Shown: positions 10,141 through 18,731 of the stretch, piece by piece
How the letters are laid out: each line of letters opens with the position of its first letter
Position numbering within the stretch: position 1 is the stretch's first letter
Assembly: GCF_002646595.1 (NCBI RefSeq)
Contig: NZ_PDUD01000025.1
Location: 124,001 to 188,000 of the forward strand
Length of the DNA stretch: 64,000 nucleotides
From: Flavilitoribacter nigricans DSM 23189 = NBRC 102662
GTDB lineage: Bacteria; Bacteroidota; Bacteroidia; Chitinophagales; Saprospiraceae
Reading direction: 5' to 3'
The notes under the pieces: generated by a model
Databases searched by the model: none
What the model saw: only the letters and a program-made list of their open reading frames with translations
Told to the model about the DNA's origin: nothing
Made by a program: the position numbers and the translations under genes

Positions 10141-11550
10141 ATGAAAACAAAAATGATCCAAAACACGAGTCGATCACTAGTACTGGTATGTTGCCTGTTC
10201 AGTCTCGGACTGTCCGCTCAACCGGCTGCGAGCCACAATAATCAAAAAGTGGATGGGTACCGGGGGATCTGGTTTACTCTGGGCCAGTTCTACGATTACG
10301 GCGATAAATATTCGGGAGGCCTGGGAACTTATACGGCCAAACACAAACCATTGGCTATCTACGCACCGGAAGTGGATAAAACCTTTTTTGTGTACGGCGG
10401 CACCACCGGTAAAAAGGATCGCTATCTGTTGTGTATGATCGGCAGTTATGATCACGCCCGCGACCTGGTATCCAAACCGACGGTGGTCTACGATAAAAAA
10501 GGTGTAGATGACCCCCACGATAATCCGAGCTTGCTGATCGATCCCGAAGGTTACCTCTGGGTATTCGTGAGTGGCCGGGGACGCAGTCGGCCGGGATTCA
10601 AATACCGCAGCCGGGAACCGTACAGCATTGATGGGTTTGATCTGGTAACGGAAGAGGAAATGACTTATCCCCAGCCGTGGTATCTGGACGGTAAGGGTTT
10701 TTTCCATTTCTTCACCAAATATACCGGCGTACGGGAATTGTATTACGAAACCAGCCAGGACGGCCGCAACTGGACGGAGGACCGTAAACTGTCCGGTATC
10801 ATTGGTGCACCCGGGGAGAAAAGCGGACACTATCAGGTCAGTAATGCCTTTGGCGATAAGGTCGCTACCTTCTTTAGCCGACATCCCAACGGTAACGTGG
10901 ACCAGCGCACCAATCTTTACTACCTGCAATCCTCTGATTTCGGAGCCAGCTGGCAGACGGCCGACGGCCAAAACGTAGCCGTTCCTCTAACGGAAGTAAA
11001 AAACCCGGCGCTGGTGCATGACTACCAGCGTGAGGGGAAGAATGTCTATCTCAAGGATCTCACCTTTACCGAAAATGGCGATCCGGTCTGCCTGTACCTG
11101 ACCAGCGGTGGCCACGAGCCGGGGCCGAATAATGATCCCCGGGAATGGCGGGTGAGTCGCTGGCAGAAAGGTGGCTGGCAAACTTCGGTGATCACGACTT
11201 CCGATCACAACTACGATATGGGGAGCCTCTGGATCGATGAGGATACCTGGACGGTAGTGATCCCTTCGGGGAACGAACCCCAACTTCACGGCGGTGGGGG
11301 AGAGGTTGAGATCTGGAAAAGCGAAGACGGTGGAAAAAATTGGGAGAAGGAGCGGCGAGTCACCAAAAAGAGCAAACGCAACCACAATTACGTGCGTAAG
11401 GTGATCAACGGTAAGGCTCCCTTTCAGTTTTTCTGGGCGGACGGGAATCCGGATAAAATGAGCCAGTCGAAACTCTATTTCGGCGACTTTCAGGGCAAGG
11501 TGCGGGAACTGCCTTACAAAATGCAGAAGGACTGGATGCGTCCCCGTTGA
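10141..11550 (+). CDS. BNR_4-family seven-bladed beta-propeller protein, possible ulvan-lyase-like enzyme
   Basis: 469 residues with a signal peptide ending near residue 27 (LSAQ). The mature protein begins GYRGIWFTLGQ and contains DDPHDNP (H126), TYPQPWY (Y176) and GVRELYYETS, the pattern of BNR_4 beta-propellers. This fold includes the PL24/PL25 ulvan lyases, in which a His and a Tyr perform beta-elimination; H126 and a Tyr in the 176-196 region are candidates. Many BNR_4 proteins have no known activity, so a lyase function is inference from fold and from the four neighbouring lyase-type genes. Last gene of the operon; it converges with the response regulator gene with only 22 nt between stops. 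Confidence 0.72.
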   Translation: MKTKMIQNTSRSLVLVCCLFSLGLSAQPAASHNNQKVDGYRGIWFTLGQFYDYGDKYSGGLGTYTAKHKPLAIYAPEVDKTFFVYGGTTGKKDRYLLCMIGSYDHARDLVSKPTVVYDKKGVDDPHDNPSLLIDPEGYLWVFVSGRGRSRPGFKYRSREPYSIDGFDLVTEEEMTYPQPWYLDGKGFFHFFTKYTGVRELYYETSQDGRNWTEDRKLSGIIGAPGEKSGHYQVSNAFGDKVATFFSRHPNGNVDQRTNLYYLQSSDFGASWQTADGQNVAVPLTEVKNPALVHDYQREGKNVYLKDLTFTENGDPVCLYLTSGGHEPGPNNDPREWRVSRWQKGGWQTSVITTSDHNYDMGSLWIDEDTWTVVIPSGNEPQLHGGGGEVEIWKSEDGGKNWEKERRVTKKSKRNHNYVRKVINGKAPFQFFWADGNPDKMSQSKLYFGDFQGKVRELPYKMQKDWMRPR

Positions 11551-11572
11551 GTTTTGCGACAGTCAGAAAGCC

Positions 11573-12316
11573 TTACACCCGAATGCGACTGAGCAACTCG
11601 TCTTTTTTCGAACGGGACACATTGAGGGAAGCTCCGTTTACCATTTCCACGTAACCACCATCGCCACGGTAGTATTTTTTCAGGTGATTAAGGTTGATCA
11701 AAAAGGATTGGTGAATGCGACAGAACTCGGTCTGCCCCAGGAGCTGATCGAAATCCTTGAGGGTTTTGGCCGAGTAGAGTTTCCGGTTATTGGTCAGATG
11801 GACGTAGGAGTAATTACTGTCCGCCTCGCAATACAGGATCTCCTGGATGAGCACGAAATCAATTCCCGATTTGGTGGGGATGCCAATCCGTTGTAAACTG
11901 GATGCAGGGTTCATATTTTCCTGCAAATGGGTCAGCTGTTCCCGGGTGATCATTCGGCTGTGTTTTGCTTCTACCTTGCGCACGGCAGTAATGAGCTCCT
12001 GGTAATCAATGGGCTTCAGCAGGTAATCAATGGCGCTGAGCCGAAAGGCCTGTACGGCATACTGATCGTGGGCTGTGGTGAAAATGACATCAAACGAAAT
12101 TTCCCCGACAACTTCGAGCAGTTCCAGTCCGCTCATCCACGGCATGTTAATGTCCAGAAATACCAGGTCGGGTTGGTGTTGACGGATGGCCAGCAGGCCC
12201 TCTTTGGCCGAAGTACATTGCTCCAGCAGTCGGACCTGTGGACAGTAACTGTCCAGGTCGTTCGCGAGGGTGCGAATGCATTGGGGTTCGTCATCGATGA
12301 TGATGGCATTGATCAT
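11573..12316 (-). CDS. LytTR-family response regulator
   Basis: 247 residues from the ATG at 12316, giving the normal start MINAIIIDDEP of the receiver domain; the longer reading frame upstream has no receiver sequence. The receiver (about 1-120) has the acidic pair D8/D9, phospho-acceptor D55 (VFLDINMP), and K101 (LLKPID). A LytTR DNA-binding domain covers about 145-245 (RIGIPTKSG...CEADSNYSYVHL). In Bacteroidota such regulators normally pair with a LytS-type membrane histidine kinase; none is beside it here. It converges on the lyase operon; a regulatory link is possible but not shown. Confidence 0.93.
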   Translation of the reverse strand: MINAIIIDDEPQCIRTLANDLDSYCPQVRLLEQCTSAKEGLLAIRQHQPDLVFLDINMPWMSGLELLEVVGEISFDVIFTTAHDQYAVQAFRLSAIDYLLKPIDYQELITAVRKVEAKHSRMITREQLTHLQENMNPASSLQRIGIPTKSGIDFVLIQEILYCEADSNYSYVHLTNNRKLYSAKTLKDFDQLLGQTEFCRIHQSFLINLNHLKKYYRGDGGYVEMVNGASLNVSRSKKDELLSRIRV

Positions 12317-12909
12317 GAGGTGTTTTTTGTTTGAAAGTTGTGCCAAACGGCGCAGTTTTCTCCGAATACCGGCAGTAATGTCGCTTACCCCTTTATGGAT
12401 AGATCTCCGAACGGTGATGATCATCGTCATTGAAATTTTACGGACAGGAATGGAAATTGCCCGTCAGAGTGCGAATTCATTAAGCCAATATAAAAAGCCT
12501 GACCTGTAAAAGTGTAACGCCAGTTAGTATTAAGCGGAGGTGCTGAGTAATTGCCGGGAACCTGGCCGAAATGGATAGCGGCAACCCGGAAAATACACGA
12601 AGCTTAATTTACAAAAGTTTGCAGGATAGTGCCGTATTGCTCTGTCTTTCCGGTATGTTTTCTTTGCTGTAAAATTGGTCACCGGGGCGTTGCCCGATAT
12701 CTGGGATTTAGGAGGCGGAGCCCATAAAATGAATGGTGTGGGGGAAATTCCGGGCAAAAAAGGGGGGCAAACCGATTAAATGCGAGTTATTCTCTTTTAC
12801 ATTAAAATTCTTTCCCAATTTCCTACTATCTTGTAGGTCCGAAAAAAAATAGCTTTCGAATTCTGTCTACTGAGTCATTAACCTCCTTCAATATAAAAAA
12901 CGAAACACA
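12317..12909. other. 593-nt divergent intergenic region
   Basis: Region between the divergent response regulator and oxidoreductase genes. Short open frames here have no protein-like composition. A 5-bp inverted repeat CCTAC/GTAGG at 12822-12837 overlaps a weak promoter-like TATCTTG (12827-12833) about 80 nt before the oxidoreductase start. Nothing else recognised. Confidence 0.4.
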
Positions 12910-14241
12910 ATGGAAAAACAAGGAAGTAACAACATGGGCCGCCGCAAATTTGTAAAAGCCTCCGGTTTGGCCGCCGGTGGTTTGATGTTGGCGCCTTCCG
13001 TTCTGTCGGCGAAAGCCCATATCGACGGGGATGATACCATTCGCATCGGATTGATCGGTTGCGGTGGTCGGGGAACTGGAGCGGCCATTCAGGCCCTATC
13101 CAGCGGACAAAACGTAAAACTGGTAGCGATGGCGGATGCCTTCCGCGATCGTCTGGACGATAGTTTCAAGAGGATCAAAAACGAACTCGCCGAACGCGAG
13201 ATGGATGCTTCAATGCTGGCCGTTGACGAAGAAAATAAGTTCGATGGCTTTGAAGGCTACAAGAAGGTCATTCCTCTGGTAGATGTACTGGTAATTGCTA
13301 CGCCTCCGGGCTTCCGGCCTATTCATTTTGAGGCAGCCGTTGAAGCGGACAAGCATGTATTTATGGAAAAACCCGTTGCGGTAGATGCTCCCGGTGTACG
13401 GCGGGTACTGGCGGCAGCGAAAAAAGCCAAAGCGAAGAAACTCAATGTCGTAGTTGGTCTGCAGCGCCACTACCAGGACAAATACCTGGGCTGGGTGGAC
13501 ATGATGCAGAACGGAGTTATCGGTGATATCACGACTTCTTACGTTTACTGGAACAGCGGTGGCGTATGGGTGCGTGACCGGAAACCGGGCATGACCGAAA
13601 TGGAATACCAGATGTTGAACTGGTACTACTTCAACTGGCTCTGCGGGGACCACATCACGGAGCAGCACATCCACAACCTGGATGTGAGCAACTGGGTGAA
13701 ACAGGCTTATCCCGTAGAGGCCCAGGGTATGGGTGGTCGCCATATGCGTACCGGTAAAGAACACGGTGAGATCTTTGACCACCACTACGTGGAATACGTT
13801 TACGCCGATGGTAGCCGGATGATCAGCCAGTGCCGCCACTGGAAAGGAACTGCCTCCAAAGTGACCGAGCAATTCCAGGGCACCAACGGTTCCGCACCGG
13901 AACCAGGTATTCTTCTGACGCGGAGCGGCCACACCATAATGGAGCACAAGTCCCGCAAAGATCCGAATCCATATCAGGTAGAGCATGATCTGTTATTCGA
14001 TGCTATTGCCAAGGGCGAATACAAATACGCCGACGCCGAGAACGGGGCCAAGAGTACCATGACCTCTATCCTGGGACGGATGGCTACCTACAGTGGAGAA
14101 GTGGTTAAATGGGACGAAGCGATCGAATCCGAACTGAGCCTGGCTCCGGAGCGCTACGCCTGGGATGCCAACCCGCCGATCCTGCCGAATCCGGATGGCT
14201 ACTATCCGGTACCGATGCCGGGTGAGACGAAAGTCATGTAA
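12910..14241 (+). CDS. Gfo/Idh/MocA-family oxidoreductase with Tat signal
   Basis: 443 residues. The N terminus has a twin-arginine signal (MGRRKFVKASG followed by a hydrophobic run and LSAKA), so it is exported folded, probably with bound NAD(P). The Rossmann fold starts IRIGLIGCGGRGTG with GxGxxG at G50-G55, and MEKPVAVD (E153-K154-P155) is the family's EKP motif. The C-terminal domain contains GDHITEQHIHNLD. Family members oxidise or reduce sugars, and some act as NAD-dependent glycosidases (GH109), but substrate is not readable. The nearby lyase genes make a uronate or sugar substrate plausible (inference). A textbook terminator follows. Confidence 0.88.
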   Translation: MEKQGSNNMGRRKFVKASGLAAGGLMLAPSVLSAKAHIDGDDTIRIGLIGCGGRGTGAAIQALSSGQNVKLVAMADAFRDRLDDSFKRIKNELAEREMDASMLAVDEENKFDGFEGYKKVIPLVDVLVIATPPGFRPIHFEAAVEADKHVFMEKPVAVDAPGVRRVLAAAKKAKAKKLNVVVGLQRHYQDKYLGWVDMMQNGVIGDITTSYVYWNSGGVWVRDRKPGMTEMEYQMLNWYYFNWLCGDHITEQHIHNLDVSNWVKQAYPVEAQGMGGRHMRTGKEHGEIFDHHYVEYVYADGSRMISQCRHWKGTASKVTEQFQGTNGSAPEPGILLTRSGHTIMEHKSRKDPNPYQVEHDLLFDAIAKGEYKYADAENGAKSTMTSILGRMATYSGEVVKWDEAIESELSLAPERYAWDANPPILPNPDGYYPVPMPGETKVM

Positions 14242-14291
14242 TGAAGATCAATCAGCAGATTTTTTAAGCAGAAAGTCTGCCCGAAATAAGT

Positions 14292-14335
14292 TGCCACGAA
14301 TCGGCCCGAACGGGTTTATTCGTGGCATTTTTTTT
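14292..14335 (+). terminator. Intrinsic terminator after the oxidoreductase gene
   Basis: Arms TGCCACGAAT (14292-14301) and ATTCGTGGCA (14318-14327), an inner CCCG-AA-CGGG hairpin, and eight T residues at 14328-14335. Classic rho-independent structure. Confidence 0.9.
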
Positions 14336-14473
14336 GCAAAAAAAGTAATGGGGAGCGCACCTTTTCCAGGCTTTGCAGATTTCATGAGATGTAAAATACA
14401 CCGTGATCCGGGGTGCTGATACCTAAGTTTCCGGACGCTGTGGTCAACTGTCAACCATCAAAAGCAAAGCCTC

Positions 14474-14740
14474 ATGCCAATCATTTTCGGTGCTTTAGGA
14501 TTACTGTTTCCCCGCGTACTCATTATTGTACTTTGGTTATTTACCAACTGGTTTCGCGGCGTTTTTGATAATGTGATCTATCTTCTCCTGGGACTGATCT
14601 TCCTGCCCTTATCCACCCTTTGGTACGGAGTCGTCATCCACTATTTCAGTGGTGCCTGGACGCCAATACCGATTATCGGTATGGTCGTTGCCGTAATAGT
14701 CGATCTGGGAGGTTTGCGTTCTTCCCGGAAGTTGTGGTAA
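14474..14740 (+). CDS. Small integral membrane protein
   Basis: 88 residues, almost entirely hydrophobic, with about three predicted membrane segments (residues 3-24, 30-52, 62-80) separated by short loops, and a basic C terminus (RSSRKLW). Not assigned to a named family. It stands alone between a terminator and a convergent gene. Composition and membrane topology support a real inner-membrane protein; function unknown. Confidence 0.6.
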   Translation: MPIIFGALGLLFPRVLIIVLWLFTNWFRGVFDNVIYLLLGLIFLPLSTLWYGVVIHYFSGAWTPIPIIGMVVAVIVDLGGLRSSRKLW

Positions 14741-14842
14741 ACCGGGGATCATCCTGCATTTAGCGTAGTAAGATTCCGATTGTATTCCGGCCGGCTAAAG
14801 TGGGCGTGGCGGAGCTATGGCCGCATCTTGAAGAAAGGGATC

Positions 14843-14876
14843 TCCAGTCGGACGGTTCTAAAATCGTCCGACTGGA
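14843..14876. terminator. 12-bp hairpin between convergent genes
   Basis: Perfect inverted repeat with arms 14843-14854 and 14865-14876 and a 10-nt loop, ten bases from the stop of the minus-strand gene. Probably a bidirectional terminator; A/T-rich sequence lies on both sides. Confidence 0.65.
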
Positions 14877-14885
14877 AAATAAGTA

Positions 14886-15377
14886 TTACAGATAAAACCG
14901 GAAGCCTAATCCACCGCCGATATCACTGGCGGTCCGGTCTACCAGTAACAGCCGGGGAGTGACCCGCACATAGATCTCAACCCGGTCAATGTAAACATTG
15001 AAACCAGCCGTGCCGCTCACGCCGAAATTCACGTCATTATCGCCGTCAAAAAGTCTGCGGTCGTTGCGTTCCCGCAGGCCGATGAAGGCTCCCGGACCGT
15101 AAAAGAAATTGAAGTCTCCGGATCCTCCCAGAGATTTTTCCCAGGTGCCGTGTACGTTAGCGTAGAAGAAATCATCCAGATCCCAGGCCAGCAATATGTC
15201 GGCCGACATCCGGCCCGGTTGGTAGATCCGCAGGGAAAGTCCGCTGGGTTCCCCAAATTGGATACCCAGGCCGAAATTGCCGCCACTCGGCTGAGCGTAG
15301 GCTTGCGGAAGGTTCAGCATGCAGCAGATCAGGACAAAAAAGGGAACAATAAGATGGCGTTTTGATGCTTTACTCAT
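14886..15377 (-). CDS. Predicted outer-membrane beta-barrel-like protein
   Basis: 163 residues with a clear signal peptide (to about residue 28, AYAQ). The mature part alternates hydrophobic and polar residues with many Gly and aromatic residues (FGLGIQFGEPSGLSL, AGFNVYIDRVEIYVRV) and ends GGGLGFRFYL, with a C-terminal hydrophobic/aromatic strand typical of small outer-membrane barrels. About eight strands could form. No specific family recognised. Confidence 0.68.
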   Translation of the reverse strand: MSKASKRHLIVPFFVLICCMLNLPQAYAQPSGGNFGLGIQFGEPSGLSLRIYQPGRMSADILLAWDLDDFFYANVHGTWEKSLGGSGDFNFFYGPGAFIGLRERNDRRLFDGDNDVNFGVSGTAGFNVYIDRVEIYVRVTPRLLLVDRTASDIGGGLGFRFYL

Positions 15378-15548
15378 GGAAATGAATTTGTTAATGTAAG
15401 TAGTGATGCTGTTGCGCAGTTAAACGTTCGATCGGGGGGCTGGTTTCAGGTGCCTTCTTGCGGTGCACCATTTTTCATTTTCGCTTAATCCATTTGTTAG
15501 TCATTACTTAACTATCAGTTTTTCTGTTAAATTGTTCGGATAATACGA

Positions 15549-16508
15549 ATGATGATGAAAAATTGCCTGCTGTCGGCCGTCTTCCTGCTGCTGTTGGGAG
15601 TGGCCTGTACGAGTGACCCGAACCCACCTGATCTTCTTCCGGTACCCACCAAATCGGAGGGTCCTTACCTGAAGGTATTGGGGATCGCCCAGGACGGCGG
15701 TTATCCCCATGCGGCCTGTGAAAAGGATTGTTGCGTTCCGGCCTGGGGAGAACCATCGCGCAGAAAAATGGTCAGTTGTATAGCGGTGATCGATCCGGCA
15801 AGCGGCCGGAACTGGATGCTGGATGCTACCCCGGATTTCAAAGATCAGCAACACTTGCTCAAGGCAGAAACCGGCCAGGATCTCAGTGGCATTTTTCTTA
15901 CTCACGCTCATATCGGGCATTACACGGGCTTGATGCAATTGGGCCGCGAAGTGATCGGAACCGATCAGGTACCCGTCTACGCCATGCCCCGGATGCTGGA
16001 TTATTTGCAGACTAACGGTCCGTGGAGCCAACTGGTAAGCCTGAATAATATTGCTTTACAACCATTGCATGCGGACAGTAGCGTGCAGCTCACTCCCGAG
16101 ATCCGCGTCACGCCCTTTCGGGTACCGCACCGGGATGAATACTCCGAAACGGTCGGTTATCGCATCGACGGGCCGGATCGCTCGGCCATTTTTATTCCGG
16201 ATATCGATAAATGGGAAAAATGGGATCGCAGCATTGACAGCCTCATTGGTACGGTAGATCATGCCTTCCTGGACGGTACCTTTTTTCAAAACGGTGAGAT
16301 CGTCGGCCGGGACATGAGTGAGATCCCCCATCCCTTCATCCGCGAGAGTATGGGGCGTTTTCAATCTGCTGGAATAGATCCGGAACGGGTGGTCTTTATC
16401 CATTTCAATCACACCAATCCGGTGATGCAGGCGAACAGTCCGGAACGACAGGAAGTCCGGAAAGCCGGTTTCAGCGTGGCGGAAGAAGGGGAGGTCTGGC
16501 CGTTGTGA
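15549..16508 (+). CDS. PqqB-like metallo-beta-lactamase-fold lipoprotein
   Basis: 319 residues. Lipoprotein signal with lipidation Cys20 (LLLLGVAC). The mature protein begins VLGIAQDGGYPHAAC, like the start of PqqB-type MBL-fold proteins, and has the metal-binding HAHIGH motif at 119-124 followed by GHYTG. Later PHRDEYSETVGY, FIPDIDKW and HFNHTNP supply further metal ligands. PqqB takes part in PQQ formation in the cytoplasm, but this protein is exported as a lipoprotein and no other pqq gene is nearby, so it is better called a PqqB-related hydrolase of unknown substrate. Start could be any of three consecutive ATG codons (15549, 15552, 15555). Confidence 0.85.
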   Translation: MMMKNCLLSAVFLLLLGVACTSDPNPPDLLPVPTKSEGPYLKVLGIAQDGGYPHAACEKDCCVPAWGEPSRRKMVSCIAVIDPASGRNWMLDATPDFKDQQHLLKAETGQDLSGIFLTHAHIGHYTGLMQLGREVIGTDQVPVYAMPRMLDYLQTNGPWSQLVSLNNIALQPLHADSSVQLTPEIRVTPFRVPHRDEYSETVGYRIDGPDRSAIFIPDIDKWEKWDRSIDSLIGTVDHAFLDGTFFQNGEIVGRDMSEIPHPFIRESMGRFQSAGIDPERVVFIHFNHTNPVMQANSPERQEVRKAGFSVAEEGEVWPL

Positions 16509-16600
16509 CTTTGCTAACTCACCTTTATTGTCTTTTTTCCAATAACTGATTGGTCATTTTTTAATATTTGCCGGAAAATCACTCCTTCAACACCCATATC

Positions 16601-17746
16601 ATGGATACGACCAAACGACCGAAGATCATTATAGCTCCCGATAAATTCAAAGGTTCACTTTCCGCAAGGGAAGTATGCGCGGCCATTCGCACCGGCATCC
16701 GGCAGGTAATACCGGAAGCGGAGATCGTAGAGCATCCTCTGGCCGACGGGGGAGAGGGCTCCCTCGATATTCTGGCGGACTTTTTGGAAGTGGAGGTAGT
16801 GGAAGCCATCGTTCAGGATCCACTGTTTCGCCCCCTACGGGCCACTTACCTCCGGCACGGAGAAACGGCCTTTGTTGAAATGGCGCGGGCTTCCGGCTTG
16901 CCACTACTTAAAGCTACGGAGCGCAGTGCACGGGCAACCACTACCTACGGTACCGGCCAACTGATCCGCAATGCCCTGCAACGCGGCAGCCGGGAGATCA
17001 TGCTTTTTGTGGGAGGCAGCGCCACGACCGACGGAGGGATCGGGATGGCCAGCGCTTTGGGATACCGATTCCTGGACAAGCACGGAGCGCCGGTCAAACC
17101 CGTAGGAGAAGATCTCATGCGCATCGAACGGATCGATGGAGATCAGCGATATGTCGATCCGGCTACGATCCGTACTGTGGTGGTGAGTGATGTGAAAAAT
17201 CCACTGTACGGCGAGCAGGGCGCTGCCAGGGTCTTCGGTCCGCAAAAAGGAGCCACGGAGCAGGATGTAGCGCTACTGGATGCGGGCCTGGAGCGACTGG
17301 CCGAACTGGTTAAGCGGGATCTGGGAGTAGAGATCGGCCAGATCCCGGGAGCAGGAGCCGCCGGTGGTCTGGGAGCAGGTGGCGTAGCTTTCCTGGGGGC
17401 AGAGATCCGTTCGGGCATTCATACTATGATCGGGATCACGCAATTGGCTCCCCATTTACAGGATGCCGACCTCATCATCACGGGAGAAGGGATGCTGGAC
17501 CACCAGTCGCTCCAGGGAAAAGTAATAGCGGGGGTCGCCGAACTGGCCGGGGAGCACCGGATCCCCTGCGCGGTAATTGCCGGCAATACCTCGCTGCAAC
17601 CAACCGAATACCGTCCGCTGGGAATTCAGCAGGTCTACACCGTTATGGAAGAAGGGTTAAGCCTGGAACAGGCTATCCGGGAAGCCCGGGATCGCGTGGA
17701 AAAGCTGGCTCAACGACTGGCCGGAGAATTGTTGGAGAAAAAATAA
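16601..17746 (+). CDS. glxK: Glycerate kinase (GlxK/GarK family)
   Basis: 381 residues from the ATG at 16601; an upstream ATG at 16568 adds eleven residues without family similarity. It phosphorylates D-glycerate, usually to 2-phosphoglycerate, feeding glycolysis from glycerate formed by sugar-acid or glyoxylate breakdown. Seen: N-terminal IIIAPDKFKGSLSA, ADGGEGSLD, FVGGSATTDGGIG, PGAGAAGGLGAG and ITGEGMLDHQSLQGK, all signature segments of the family. Cytoplasmic, full length. It may use glycerate derived from uronic acids released by the upstream lyases (inference). Confidence 0.95.
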   Translation: MDTTKRPKIIIAPDKFKGSLSAREVCAAIRTGIRQVIPEAEIVEHPLADGGEGSLDILADFLEVEVVEAIVQDPLFRPLRATYLRHGETAFVEMARASGLPLLKATERSARATTTYGTGQLIRNALQRGSREIMLFVGGSATTDGGIGMASALGYRFLDKHGAPVKPVGEDLMRIERIDGDQRYVDPATIRTVVVSDVKNPLYGEQGAARVFGPQKGATEQDVALLDAGLERLAELVKRDLGVEIGQIPGAGAAGGLGAGGVAFLGAEIRSGIHTMIGITQLAPHLQDADLIITGEGMLDHQSLQGKVIAGVAELAGEHRIPCAVIAGNTSLQPTEYRPLGIQQVYTVMEEGLSLEQAIREARDRVEKLAQRLAGELLEKK

Positions 17747-17794
17747 AATCGACCAAAATCACAGTTTATAAATACAGGCAATTGGCAAAAGCAG

Positions 17795-17802
17795 TAATTT
17801 TG
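17795..17802 (+). promoter_or_regulatory. Candidate Bacteroidota -7 element
   Basis: TAATTTTG matches TAnnTTTG, about 170 nt before the oxygenase gene. The -33 element is weak: a TTG at 17782 is too close. A hairpin lies just downstream in the predicted 5' leader. Confidence 0.4.
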
Positions 17803-17805
17803 CGC

Positions 17806-17827
17806 ACCCAAAAAAATGATTTTGGGT
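17806..17827. terminator. Short hairpin ACCCAAAA/TTTTGGGT
   Basis: Perfect 8-bp arms (17806-17813, 17820-17827) with a 6-nt loop, 60 nt after the glycerate kinase stop. It could terminate that gene or lie in the leader of the oxygenase transcript. No T run follows. Confidence 0.4.
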
Positions 17828-17967
17828 AGTGGCTGAACGCCAGTCACTTAGCATGCTTTTGGGATGCAGTTGCGTACTGCTTCCGTTACCGTTAGGGGCC
17901 GTAGCTGGTCCGGGTTTGTTCAGTGCTTCCGGCACGGACGATCAATAACTGACCTTTTGGTATTTGT

Positions 17968-18588
17968 ATGCAAACAACCATGGTTGCGGCGTCGGCTTTT
18001 GAAGCCCTGATCGACGGCATTACCGATCATCACTACGCCGTTTTGGATGACTTCCTGAGTATGGAGGAAGTAAACAGCCTGCGTCAGAGTTTTGAAGAAA
18101 AACTGGAAGCGGGCGCTTTTCACCGGGCCGGTATTGGTCAGGGTGAACAATTCACCAAGGATAAAACTTTTCGCGGTGATCTGATCCATTGGCTCGAACG
18201 GGCCTCGGCTACCCCGGCGGGTTTGTCCTTTCTGGATAAGATGGATACTTTCATGTCCTATCTCAACCGCACCTGTTATACCGGGCTCACCGGTTTTGAA
18301 TTCCACTACGCAGTGTATCCCGTGGGAACGTTTTACCAACGGCACCTGGACCAGTTCCGGCAGGACGACAGCCGCCGTTATTCGGTGATCTGTTACCTGA
18401 ATGAGAACTGGCAGCCGGAACACGGTGGTGAACTGGTAATCTACCTTCCGGACCGGGAGGAAGTGATCCTTCCCCGTGGAGGACGAGTGGTCTTTTTTGA
18501 AAGTGCGTTGCTGGAACACGAAGTTAAAATAGCTACCCGTCCCCGGTACAGTCTGACGGGCTGGCTGCGGCGGGACGGCATGGTTTAG
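17968..18588 (+). CDS. 2-oxoglutarate/Fe(II)-dependent oxygenase
   Basis: 206 residues. The double-stranded beta-helix core shows the Fe(II) triad H126-x-D128 (YQRHLDQF) and H184 (LLEHEVK), with R193 (RYSLTGW) in position to bind 2-oxoglutarate. It resembles the prolyl 4-hydroxylase-like subfamily that ends TGWLRRD; small bacterial members hydroxylate prolines in proteins such as EF-Tu or act on small molecules, so the substrate here is unsettled. Cytoplasmic, with no signal peptide. Confidence 0.9.
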   Translation: MQTTMVAASAFEALIDGITDHHYAVLDDFLSMEEVNSLRQSFEEKLEAGAFHRAGIGQGEQFTKDKTFRGDLIHWLERASATPAGLSFLDKMDTFMSYLNRTCYTGLTGFEFHYAVYPVGTFYQRHLDQFRQDDSRRYSVICYLNENWQPEHGGELVIYLPDREEVILPRGGRVVFFESALLEHEVKIATRPRYSLTGWLRRDGMV

Positions 18589-18731
18589 AACTGTGTTCCC
18601 CGGTAGGAATGGAAAAAATATAGATTTTCCGTAACTTGTTGGTTATAAAACGTATTAAAGAGCAGGTGAGTGGGGAAAGTGCAATTTTGTACCTTCCCAC
18701 CACATCACTGCTCCACCTATTCAGTATAACC

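Noticed and set aside
12822-12837. CCTAC...GTAGG inverted repeat before the oxidoreductase gene as an operator
   Set aside because: Only 5-bp arms and no second copy; likely chance.
16539-16560. CCAAT/ATTGG hairpin with T run after the PqqB-like gene
   Set aside because: Only a 5-bp AT-rich stem; too weak to call a terminator.
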